From contig CALUPB010000008.1 of NCBI GenBank assembly GCA_944322585.1, positions 1 to 64,000 on the forward strand: a DNA stretch of 64,000 nt. Direction: 5' to 3'. Both the position numbers and the translations under genes were made by a program. This stretch comes from an uncultured Bacteroidales bacterium. Lineage in GTDB: Bacteria > Bacteroidota > Bacteroidia > Bacteroidales > UBA932. This document shows positions 43,869-51,800 of the stretch, in pieces; position 1 is the first letter of the stretch; every line of letters starts with the position of its first letter. The notes beneath the pieces were generated by a model. It ran no database searches. It saw nothing but the letters and a program-made list of their open reading frames with translations, and was not told the DNA's origin.

Positions 43869-45283
43869 CCAGGCTTCCCTGACATCAGCTCCTGAAGACT
43901 GAACACGAGACCGACCTGCTGCTGGAAACCGGCATATCCGGACTCGAGGAAATGTGCAGTCAGGCTGATCCTGAGATGGAGGAAATCGGCAATCTTCGGC
44001 TCGTAATATGCTTCAAGACGGTCATAGATACCGACGGTACTGCTTCTCTTGGATATGAACATTCCTCCGGAGCCGTTTTCAGTAGGGTGCCACACCCCGC
44101 CGTTGAAGCGTGGATCATCCCCTGCGAACAGTCTGTAGAAAGGGTCTCCCCAATACAGGCTGTTGCCGTACTTGTATCCTCCGGCATCGCGGCTGTCATA
44201 ATACGGCATCATATCACTGCCCACAAACAGCCTGTTCCGTATCCCTACGTTCCATTTACGGATGTCGAAAGTCATTTCCCCTCCACACGGGAACACGTAC
44301 TTACCTACATTGAGTCTGTCCTGCTGCGCACTCTGGAGCCATCCGAGCGTAATGCTCAGCCGTTGGAAAGGCGTCACGGGAGCCGCATCGAAGCATATCC
44401 ACGGATTCGCAAGGAGATTGTCCACCACCCCGTCCACAGTTGCACTGCATGCATAGTGGTACATATAGGCAGAATAGCCCACGGAAAGCCATGGCATCAG
44501 CTGCGACCTGCCGTGACTGAAAATCATGAATCTTTCCCGCTCGTATGTGCCGAACATTCCCATCCAGTCGCAGCCGGCTTCATAATACGATTCCGGTCTT
44601 GAGAAGGTCAGCAGAAGGCCTTCATAATTGTTGTCATAGAATTTCAGGGAATCCGAAATGAACGCCGGGGGATATTCGTACGACATGGAAAAGCGTTTGG
44701 GGAATATTCCGGCAAAGAGGCCGAAATCAGTCTTTCCGAGCCGCATATCCAGCCGGTAATAGAATGTCAGTTCCCTGAACAGTCCGGAGTTTACAGACCT
44801 CTGCCCGGACTGCCCTGCATTTTCCGGAGACACATCCGCTCCCCTGCCGAAATCCTTCATCACGTCGATGCCGGCCATCACCAGATGACGTGTTCCGTTA
44901 CCATGCTCCACCGCAATCCCGACCGCGGGAGTAAGTCTCGCCCCGAAAATGGTCATGGACGGCGACAGGGACGAGACATTCTCCCTGTTGTCAAAATCCA
45001 TCTCGAAACTGACGTCGTATGCCGGCTTCACCTTCAGGCCGCCCCCCCTGGCAGCATCCGTCTGCGTGGTTCCGTCTTGCGGTCCTGCTCCGGATGGCCT
45101 GGCATTTGACTGACCTGACACATACTGCCGTGCCGTTCCGGCTACAGACTCCCGGGTCTCCGTCAGTGACCCCACCGGACAGTCAGGCCCGGACAATGCC
45201 ATGGCCGGAAGCCGGAGCATGCACATACACGCCACGGCCCACATTCTCAGCCCGTTTCCGATAACTTTCCTGAACCTATCCAT
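43856..45283 (-). CDS. outer membrane beta-barrel-like protein of unknown function
   Basis: 475 residues. An N-terminal hydrophobic stretch (MWAVACMCMLRLPAMAL) is a plausible signal peptide. A polar Gly/Ser/Gln/Thr-rich segment follows (about 35-80). From about residue 85 onward amphipathic beta-strands dominate (YDVSFEMDFDNRENVSSLSPSMTIFG, FYYRLDMRLGKTDFGLFAGIF, WNVGIRNRLFVG), with many aromatic strand ends and LRISLTAHFLESGYAGFQQQVGLVF near the C-terminus. This is typical of an outer membrane barrel. I do not recognise the family. It ends in an overlap with dsbD on the other strand. Confidence 0.7.
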   Translation of the reverse strand: MDRFRKVIGNGLRMWAVACMCMLRLPAMALSGPDCPVGSLTETRESVAGTARQYVSGQSNARPSGAGPQDGTTQTDAARGGGLKVKPAYDVSFEMDFDNRENVSSLSPSMTIFGARLTPAVGIAVEHGNGTRHLVMAGIDVMKDFGRGADVSPENAGQSGQRSVNSGLFRELTFYYRLDMRLGKTDFGLFAGIFPKRFSMSYEYPPAFISDSLKFYDNNYEGLLLTFSRPESYYEAGCDWMGMFGTYERERFMIFSHGRSQLMPWLSVGYSAYMYHYACSATVDGVVDNLLANPWICFDAAPVTPFQRLSITLGWLQSAQQDRLNVGKYVFPCGGEMTFDIRKWNVGIRNRLFVGSDMMPYYDSRDAGGYKYGNSLYWGDPFYRLFAGDDPRFNGGVWHPTENGSGGMFISKRSSTVGIYDRLEAYYEPKIADFLHLRISLTAHFLESGYAGFQQQVGLVFSLQELMSGKPGHSR

Positions 45284-45583
45284 ATGATATTAAATTTTAC
45301 AGGTACATATTCGAATAATGATGACATCAGAGTATGAAACAAGTCCGACTTTGCAATGGTCTTCGAGACCCGGAATTATGTTCCGACCCTATGCTCTCGA
45401 AAGGCAAAAGTACTAAAATAAATACTCAAAAAAACATCATGAAAAAAGCAAAACCTGAAAAAAAGAGAAAAATCCTGTCTCGATTCGTATAAACCTGCTG
45501 CCGGGGTATTGACCGGTATTCTATGCCTCCATATTTTAGCGCAAAAAAAATTGAATGATTATCCGCAAGAATACCCCTCGGAT
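45284..45583 (-). promoter_or_regulatory. promoter region of the barrel protein gene; otherwise noncoding
   Basis: CAAAAGTA at 45405-45412 reads TACTTTTG on the minus strand, an exact TAnnTTTG box. It would give a leader of about 115 nt before the start codon at 45283. Inside the leader, TTCGAGA (45362-45368) and TCTCGAA further along form an inverted repeat, so it may fold. The rest, 45420-45583, is AT-rich with nothing I can identify. Confidence 0.45.
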
Positions 45584-45694
45584 AACCAGACCGTAAAAGT
45601 CCGGTCCGGTAAATCCCTCCCACGACTCCGTCGCGGGTCCCTCCCGTTCACGAGGCCACGGGCGGCCACGCCGTCCGAACTTCTCGGTCCGGTT
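45584..45694 (+). repeat. structured repeat, copy 2 (paired arms around a conserved core)
   Basis: The core 45608-45677 matches 29637-29706 at 65 of 70 positions. The arms 45584-45604 and 45675-45694 pair with each other (three mismatches, one bulge) but differ in sequence from the arms of copy 1. The internal hairpin at 45619-45637 has stem CGAC/GTCG and loop TCC where copy 1 has CGCC/GGCG and CAT. The copy lies 51 nt before the ATG of the Rpn-type nuclease gene, on the same strand. Confidence 0.75.
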
Positions 45695-45745
45695 CCCTTT
45701 TAGGGGTAATAATGCGGATAGGAATAAAATAACAGTATTGGATAT

Positions 45746-46487
45746 ATGGAGAGTATGAATGAAACACGGACATCCGCACAGAGATATGTGGACATCCTGA
45801 CAGAAGCCGGCTTCAAGGCCGTCTTCGGGGTGGAGAAGAACAAGGACGTACTCATCGACCTGCTGAACGTCGTGCTCCCGGAACACCGGTGTGCCGAAGT
45901 TCGACAGGAGCGACAACGAAATCTGGAGGGACAGGTATGTCTCCGAATATACTTTCCGCGAAAAAGTCAGCCACGAAGTGGTGGATGAGACGATTTTTCT
46001 TAACTTTGTGGAACTGGACCGTTTCGACAAGGAGCTTGAGGAGTGCGGGAGCATGGCGGAGAAGTGGTTCTATTCGATGAAACACATGGGGAGGATGGAG
46101 AGGTTGCCGGAGGAGCTGCGGGTGCAGGTGTTCGAGCGGCTGTTCGAGGCGTGTGAGATTGCGAGGTTCACCCCTGAAGAGAAACTGGAATACGAACACG
46201 ATATGATGACCGAACGTGACTATACGAATATCATTAACACCTACCGGGCCGAGGCTTTGGCGGAAGGCGAAGCTAAAGGGTTCTCGAACGGTGAAGCAAA
46301 AGGCAGGGCAGAGGGGCTCACGGAAGGCAGGGCTGAAGGTCGGGCAGAAGGGAAAATAGAAGGCAGGGCTGAAGGAAGAAAAGAGGAACAGTTACGGATT
46401 GCGAAAGCCATGATCGAAAAAGGTATCGATACCATGACCATAGCTTCCGTCACTGGACTGACTCCGAAAGATATCGAGAAACTCTGA
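45746..46487 (+). pseudogene. Rpn-family PD-(D/E)XK nuclease/putative transposase, internally deleted and frameshifted
   Basis: The frame from 45746 encodes the family N-terminus (TSAQRYVDILTEAGFKAVFGVEKNKDVLIDLLNVVLPEHR) read in parts, then leaves the family at about 45889. A second frame, from about 45891 to 46487, encodes the C-terminal part (FDRSDNEIWRDRYVSEYTF, REKVSHEVVDETIFLNFVEL, KWFYSMKHMGRMERLP). The nuclease core of roughly 150 residues that should lie between them is absent, so an internal deletion also shifted the frame. The tail (46255-46380) is a run of EGxAEGR-type repeats common in this family. Immediately after, 46495-46533 reads LTGLSEEEIRKS, a leftover C-terminus of another copy. 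It is probably inactive. Confidence 0.8.
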
Positions 46488-46652
46488 ATCGGAACTGACA
46501 GGGCTTTCCGAGGAGGAGATCAGGAAATCCTGAAAGATGTCCCATAAACTGACAACTTACCTGAATCCGTACGGAAAAGATGTGCCGCTGCGCTGTCCTA
46601 ACATGATCAGAGTATTATTGCAGATATCGGGCGAAGACATGGAATAAATAGG

Positions 46653-46727
46653 AGGTCGACCCAAAAGGGTGCTTTCTTCGGTACGCTTGCTTCGCAAGCC
46701 TTGAAATTCCTTCTTTTGGGTCGACCT
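46653..46727. repeat. 75-bp inverted-repeat element (15-bp perfect arms)
   Basis: AGGTCGACCCAAAAG (46653-46667) and CTTTTGGGTCGACCT (46713-46727) are exact inverted copies. The 45-nt interior holds a smaller hairpin, CTTGC-TTC-GCAAG (46686-46698). No T-run follows on either strand, and no clear target-site duplication flanks it. It could be a MITE-like element or a structured end of the lipoprotein transcript, which stops at 46779. Confidence 0.65.
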
Positions 46728-46778
46728 CACAGTCAATAGCAACAAACGTAACATCCTCCGGAAGCCGCCATATGACAG

Positions 46779-49370
46779 CTATTCTTCCGGAGGAGTCTGG
46801 CCTGCCTCCATGAGATAGAGGATATTGTCGCCTGGCCTGAAATACACGTCATACTTCTCCGATGTCGCAGAACCCGTGTCAAGTGTCCCGTTGACTCCGG
46901 ACACCGACATCTCCACAGGCTGTCCCGGCTTGACAGTGCTGCCAATGACCCCCAACCAGGTGCCTGTTGCACTGTCATAAACCTTGAAGCCCTCGGTACC
47001 TATATTTTCGGCAATCAGACTTTCCCTGTCTATATCCTTAACCGAGACAAAGTCTCCGTCGACATACATTGTCAGTCCGGAACCGCCAACATTGCCCCAT
47101 CCGAAAACATGTCCCCTCAACAGATAAGTGGATGCTTCAGGTTCCGGTTCCGGCTCCGGAACCACTATGCCCTCATTCTCTTTCACACAACGGACATTCC
47201 AGCCGGCACCAGTATAGGAATTGTATGAGGTCGTAGAACCATATTCTGTCCTGTATGGAGCACTGTAAGAGACATTGGCTACAGAAATGAACGCCGTTCC
47301 GTTATCGATGGAACCTATCAGACTGCCACCGAATCCAGCCTGCCGCTGGCCGCTGTCAGGAACATAAATATCCATAGATGAACTGTAATATCCATGCCAT
47401 CCGGAGACATCATTGAGGTCAGAGAAACTCCACGCGGCGCGAGGCATCACTTTCCAGCCAGGAGGACAAGGGTCATAGATGGTCTTGACATTGTCACTAT
47501 CCCCTTCCTGAGGATCAGTGGCCGGATTACCCCACAGATATTTCCAGGCCTTGGCATTCTCTGTACCGGAAAGATTGCTTCTTGTCCAGTTGTAATTGTC
47601 GTTACCGCTATCTGTACCTGACCAGAACATCCAGCGATAAGGATATCTGACCGCTTCCTCCACAGCCTGGTCCACTGTAAACGAATCGCCCAGGACAGAT
47701 GACAGTACCCGGCCGTTGGAGGCATTGTCCGTCCCGAAAATCAGATCAGTGAAATCCAATGTCTGTTTGTCTGAAGTCTGTCTGTAAGCCTCTACAGGAG
47801 TATGTGTCGGCAGTCCCCAACTCCTGTCTCCTCCGGTCACACCCGATACAGAGACATATTCCGCTGCGGCCGGGAACGGGTCTTTACGGCCCCACTGGTA
47901 GTAGTTGCCTATCGCCTTGGCTTCATCCGATGTTCCCCGGACTTCAGGGCCTGCGGATGCACCGAGGTTGCGGTCCATCATTACATAACCGTTGGCAACC
48001 GGTTTGGAAGCGGCGTCGGCATCATAGCCCTCGCCAGCAGCCCAGATGTTCCAGCTCCAGAGTACAGTGCCCTCGGCATCATACGCGGCGAGCAGGACAT
48101 TTCCGACCACGAATCCGGCAGGTGTCGTGAAGCTGGCCATGCCTGTCTCCGGATTGTAGGAGACACTTTCAAGGGTCACAGGACTCACGTTCACATAACC
48201 ATCTGCAGTCTTAGGGGTGTTGTACCACACGAGCCCTACGGAAGCAGGGGCTATTTCAAGGTCTGCAGAAGTGTAGCCCCGGGTTATCTCCGTACCATCC
48301 GACTCCGACCATGTGAACGACCGTTCCACGCCGTTGCCCTTTACAGTGGCATCGAAGGTGTATGTAGTCGCAGGGTAAGAGACGATATAGGTGTTCGCAG
48401 TCCCGTTTGCACTCAGGTTCACCGTGAGGGCATCCTCAGGAGCGATGGTCAGCTGCTCAGGAGTGACATGGTACACCTTGCCGGCCTCAAGTCCTGCAGA
48501 AGGCGCGGTCTTTGTCGCCACAGGATAGTCCTTGCCGTTGATTTTCGCAGTTATCGTGAACTCCTTGTCCGCATGTCCGGGATTGACAAGGAAACGGAAA
48601 GAAGTCGCGCTGCCGGGCATCACATTACGGCTGCCTGTAAGGGTAACGGCATTGGAAGGGTTCTGGACAGAGATAGCCCCGGTCCTGATATTGACTGAAG
48701 AACCCTCGCCGACAGACAATGCCGCAGTCTCATCCGCGCAGCTGAATACAAGTTCATCCACTACTGCAGTCACTGATGCGGTAATCTTCACATCCACCAC
48801 TGCAAAAAGATGGGAGAACTTCAGGGAAACCGGTTCATCCAGCTTGCCATCATAGGAACTGGTGACACCCTCCGAAACAGCATACATAAAATCCAGGGCG
48901 GCAAATCCGGCATCAGAATCAGCCGCATCCAAAGACTGCTCCTCAGGAAGGGTCACAGGAACCGACTCGGGAGAGATGTCTCCACCTGAATACGGATAGT
49001 ATGCATAGAAATTGTGTATTTCACCATTGTTCCAAGTAATCACCCTGCCTGCATCTATTGCAGAAAAAGAAGCAGTAGCCCCGGCTATAGTGTTGCGGTA
49101 GCCATAGTTGGATGCTGACAACATTTCCCCTGTCTCACAGAAGATACCTATCTCATCGCTCTCAGTCCACTGCACCCTGATTGAATTGCCGGCATCCTCG
49201 TATGAGGTGCGGGTACCGGGGGCGGCATCCGTCTGCCCCTCCTGCAGCACCGACCCGGAGAACCGGACTGCATTTTCCGGCAGCACCTGCTGCTCCCCGA
49301 CTATCTCTTCCTTGGCGCATGCTGTCGCCAGCAACACGGCCAGAATGGTTATATACGGTGTATATTTCAT
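46779..49370 (-). CDS. lipoprotein paralog 1: fimbrillin-like + FISUMP + extra C-terminal domain
   Basis: 863 residues from the ATG at 49370; the frame is open to 49457, but that extension only translates a dispersed repeat. Lipobox ending Cys18 then AKEEI, matching the surface-lipoprotein export signal. Residues about 25-300 are fimbrillin (Mfa)-like: RFSGSVLQ, FYAYYPYSGG, LKFSHLFAVVDVKI. A shared module follows (ANTYIVSYPATTYTFDATVK), then the FISUMP domain about 462-728 (MMDRNLGASAG, YYQWGRKDPFP, YDPCPPGWKVMP, WNVRCVKEN). The last 115 residues (YLLRGHVFGWGNVGGSG, YDVYFRPGDNILYLMEAG) form a small domain found in no other copy, and the PGG...DW tail of its siblings is absent. It is last in the tandem array. 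Confidence 0.88.
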   Translation of the reverse strand: MKYTPYITILAVLLATACAKEEIVGEQQVLPENAVRFSGSVLQEGQTDAAPGTRTSYEDAGNSIRVQWTESDEIGIFCETGEMLSASNYGYRNTIAGATASFSAIDAGRVITWNNGEIHNFYAYYPYSGGDISPESVPVTLPEEQSLDAADSDAGFAALDFMYAVSEGVTSSYDGKLDEPVSLKFSHLFAVVDVKITASVTAVVDELVFSCADETAALSVGEGSSVNIRTGAISVQNPSNAVTLTGSRNVMPGSATSFRFLVNPGHADKEFTITAKINGKDYPVATKTAPSAGLEAGKVYHVTPEQLTIAPEDALTVNLSANGTANTYIVSYPATTYTFDATVKGNGVERSFTWSESDGTEITRGYTSADLEIAPASVGLVWYNTPKTADGYVNVSPVTLESVSYNPETGMASFTTPAGFVVGNVLLAAYDAEGTVLWSWNIWAAGEGYDADAASKPVANGYVMMDRNLGASAGPEVRGTSDEAKAIGNYYQWGRKDPFPAAAEYVSVSGVTGGDRSWGLPTHTPVEAYRQTSDKQTLDFTDLIFGTDNASNGRVLSSVLGDSFTVDQAVEEAVRYPYRWMFWSGTDSGNDNYNWTRSNLSGTENAKAWKYLWGNPATDPQEGDSDNVKTIYDPCPPGWKVMPRAAWSFSDLNDVSGWHGYYSSSMDIYVPDSGQRQAGFGGSLIGSIDNGTAFISVANVSYSAPYRTEYGSTTSYNSYTGAGWNVRCVKENEGIVVPEPEPEPEASTYLLRGHVFGWGNVGGSGLTMYVDGDFVSVKDIDRESLIAENIGTEGFKVYDSATGTWLGVIGSTVKPGQPVEMSVSGVNGTLDTGSATSEKYDVYFRPGDNILYLMEAGQTPPEE
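47576..47686 (-). repeat. 111-bp segment identical to 62876-62986 (paralog 1 copy)
   Basis: Every base of 47576-47686 matches 62876-62986. Extending to 47713 adds only two mismatches. Flanking homologous sequence in the two genes differs at many silent sites. The segment codes for part of the FISUMP domain. Confidence 0.95.
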
Positions 49371-49400
49371 GTCGTATAATTTTGATTCATTTGATTTTAA

Positions 49401-49426
49401 CAGATTCTTCGCTACGCTCGGAATGA
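49401..49426. repeat. short dispersed repeat CAGATTCTTCGCTACGCTCG...
   Basis: The 25-mer beginning at 49401 recurs at 61751-61775 with one mismatch. Both copies lie in gaps between lipoprotein paralogs (paralogs 2/1 and 7/6). Sequences of this kind (CGCTACGCTCGGAATG) are widespread short intergenic repeats in bacterial genomes. Confidence 0.75.
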
Positions 49427-49431
49427 CATTC

Positions 49432-51792
49432 CTACCAGTCGACTCCTTCGAAGCCATCGATGTCTCCGCCAGGGACAGCCTGTCCTGAAGGTATCTTCAT
49501 ACAGCGTACGGCAGCACCCCTGTCACTGTTGGTGTCGTTTGCGACCTGGGTGATTGTCATGTCCCCACCTGCATCGAAGAAATTGGATGAGGTACCGAAT
49601 CCGACCACATGTGCAGAAGTCTTGCCTGCATCAGGACCGTCTACAAAGTAGAGGGCATGGCCTCCGCCGCGTACATTCCCATCCGGAGCTGCATTGGAAT
49701 TGTGCCATAATGTCGCATTTCCTGCAAGCGGGAAGAACTTGCCGTAAAGGAAGACTCCTCGCCCTGTCTGGTCAGCGCGGAATTCCGGAGCCGCAGTCTG
49801 ACTGTCAGTAATACCCATCCACGCAGCCTTGGTCATCACTTTCCAGCCCGGAGGACAAGGGTCATAAATCGTTTTATGTCCTATAACATCCTGTGACGGA
49901 TTGCCCCATGCGGCAAGACCTTCGGCATCACTGAACATTTTGTTGGTCGCATCACCGTTATTGTTCCTGTATATCCACAGATGCGGGTTGGCTGACTGCA
50001 GACCGAATATCTGACCGCTTGTATAGTCCGAGGTGCGGATATCCAGACATACCGTCTCAGTCGTGGTTCCGAATATCTGATGGTCGGCATTCCGGCCTGC
50101 AATATAAGCCGGAGCGATATATGTGCCACGGTCAAGAGCATTGACCGGCGTAAACGCAGGGGAGAACCACAGACAGGACATATAGGTTGCATTGTTGCTC
50201 ATATAGTCAGGAGTTCCAGGGAACGGATCCTTACGGCCCCACTGGTAGCAGTTGCCGGTAGTCCACGCCAGGTCTATGGATTCCGACATATCCATCGGTT
50301 TCCTCGTTGTATTCTCCCAATGTACAACAGCCCCGAGATTACGGTCCATTATCGTATAGCCTCCATGGGTAATCTGGTTTGCTGCATCATTCGGATCGTA
50401 CTCTGTCACAACAAGATTCCAGCTCCAGAGCACATTTGCATTGCTTATCTGCCATACCGTCTCCATCGAGCCTTGGGCTTCCACATCCTCATATCCGAGT
50501 TTCTCATCGAGGACAATCACTACGACATTGCCCGGGACAAATGTCTCTGGGGTCCTGAAATAGACATATCCATCCTCCTCAAGCACCAATGAAGACACGA
50601 CAACAGGTTCGCGCTGCTGCCATGGGGAATAAGATGTCTGGAGACAGTTGTACCACAGGACAAGTGCAGATTCCGGAGCAATGCTGATATCTGCCTCGCT
50701 ATACGAAAGCCCGTCAATCGACAAGGCCTCCCCGTTGCCTTTCACGGATGCGTTGAAACGGTAGAGGGTATTAGGTTCAGTGACATAGTAACAGTTGGCG
50801 GTACCGTCAGCACTGAGGTCGACTATCGTCTCCGCATCCTCATCCGCTATCTTCATTCCATCGACAGTCACGCAATAGGTCTTTCCGGCGGCAAATCCCT
50901 CAGCAGGAACGGTGAATGATGCCGCAAACAGCTCCTTGCCGTTGATGACGGCATAGACTTCGAACTCCTTGCCTGCATGCCCTGGAGATATCATCATCTG
51001 CCAGGAGGTGTAGGAACTGATCTTTGTGCTCTGGCTGCCGGCTAACCTGATTTCGGCACTGTTGCCGGTACCGGCCGGAGTGATTTCACCGGTCTCGAGA
51101 TTTACCGTAGTGCCATCTCCATACGCCAGGATCTCGTTCCCGTCCTTGCAGCGGAGGACTATCTCATCAATAGTGGCAAACCTGTCGGTAGTGACTTTCA
51201 CCTCCATTATGGAGAACAGATGGGAGAACTGCAGAGGCACGCTCCCCTCCCCGACAGCCGTCTGTGTCTGCCCTTTGGCAACAGCATACATAAAGTCAAG
51301 GGCAGTGAACTGTCCCTGAGGGTCGGCAGGGTCGTATGTCTGCCCGGCAGGAAGAGTCACCGGGACGGCTGTACGGTCGGCGACCTCGGCCCCTTCAGTC
51401 CTGGAATAAGGATAATAGGCATAGAAATCATGCCCGGTCGTCTCATCGGCCCAGCAGACGGCATCATCATAGATCATGAAACCGAATGTGGTCTCCTTGC
51501 CTGCAGACTGTGTCCTGTAGCCGAAGTTGGAAGCGACAGTCTCATCCCCGGCTATGGCGAACACTCCAATCTCATCACCTTCAGCCCATTCCACTGTGAT
51601 GGCAGTGCCATTGTCACCATAGACCGTGCGTGTATCGGGAAGATCAGCATCGCTGCCGGCCGGCTTCATCTGCCCGGAGAAGCTGATGGCATTCTCCGGA
51701 GCAGGCTGCTTGCCGGTCTCCGTAATGTCATCCTTTGTACAGGCTGCCGCAAGCAGGACAGCCAGCATTGTAAGATATGATGTATATTTCAT
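49432..51792 (-). CDS. lipoprotein paralog 2: fimbrillin-like + FISUMP
   Basis: 786 residues. Lipobox Cys18 followed by TKDDI (export signal K-D-D). Fimbrillin-like region about 28-310 (ISFSGQMKPAG, FYAYYPYSRTEG, LQFSHLFSIMEVKV). Shared module (ANCYYVTEPNTLYRFNASVKGNG read in parts), then the B-type linker (PWQQREPVVVSSLVL, FRTPETFVPGNVVVIVLD, VLWSWNLVVTEYDPND). FISUMP about 480-770 (MDRNLGAVVHW, CYQWGRKDPFPG, YDPCPPGWKVM, AAVRCMKI). It ends in PGGDIDGFEGVDW. The start is 8 nt from the stop of paralog 3, so the array is co-transcribed at least here. Confidence 0.88.
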   Translation of the reverse strand: MKYTSYLTMLAVLLAAACTKDDITETGKQPAPENAISFSGQMKPAGSDADLPDTRTVYGDNGTAITVEWAEGDEIGVFAIAGDETVASNFGYRTQSAGKETTFGFMIYDDAVCWADETTGHDFYAYYPYSRTEGAEVADRTAVPVTLPAGQTYDPADPQGQFTALDFMYAVAKGQTQTAVGEGSVPLQFSHLFSIMEVKVTTDRFATIDEIVLRCKDGNEILAYGDGTTVNLETGEITPAGTGNSAEIRLAGSQSTKISSYTSWQMMISPGHAGKEFEVYAVINGKELFAASFTVPAEGFAAGKTYCVTVDGMKIADEDAETIVDLSADGTANCYYVTEPNTLYRFNASVKGNGEALSIDGLSYSEADISIAPESALVLWYNCLQTSYSPWQQREPVVVSSLVLEEDGYVYFRTPETFVPGNVVVIVLDEKLGYEDVEAQGSMETVWQISNANVLWSWNLVVTEYDPNDAANQITHGGYTIMDRNLGAVVHWENTTRKPMDMSESIDLAWTTGNCYQWGRKDPFPGTPDYMSNNATYMSCLWFSPAFTPVNALDRGTYIAPAYIAGRNADHQIFGTTTETVCLDIRTSDYTSGQIFGLQSANPHLWIYRNNNGDATNKMFSDAEGLAAWGNPSQDVIGHKTIYDPCPPGWKVMTKAAWMGITDSQTAAPEFRADQTGRGVFLYGKFFPLAGNATLWHNSNAAPDGNVRGGGHALYFVDGPDAGKTSAHVVGFGTSSNFFDAGGDMTITQVANDTNSDRGAAVRCMKIPSGQAVPGGDIDGFEGVDW

Positions 51793-51800
51793 GGCAGTGA

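Noticed and set aside
46255..46380. EG-rich repeats as a separate repeat element
   Set aside because: They are the normal low-complexity tail of Rpn-type nucleases, not an independent element.
47802..48698. Recurring plus-strand ORFs (about 150-370 residues) across the lipoprotein array
   Set aside because: They recur because the minus-strand paralogs recur; the similarity among them is the mirror image of the real proteins.
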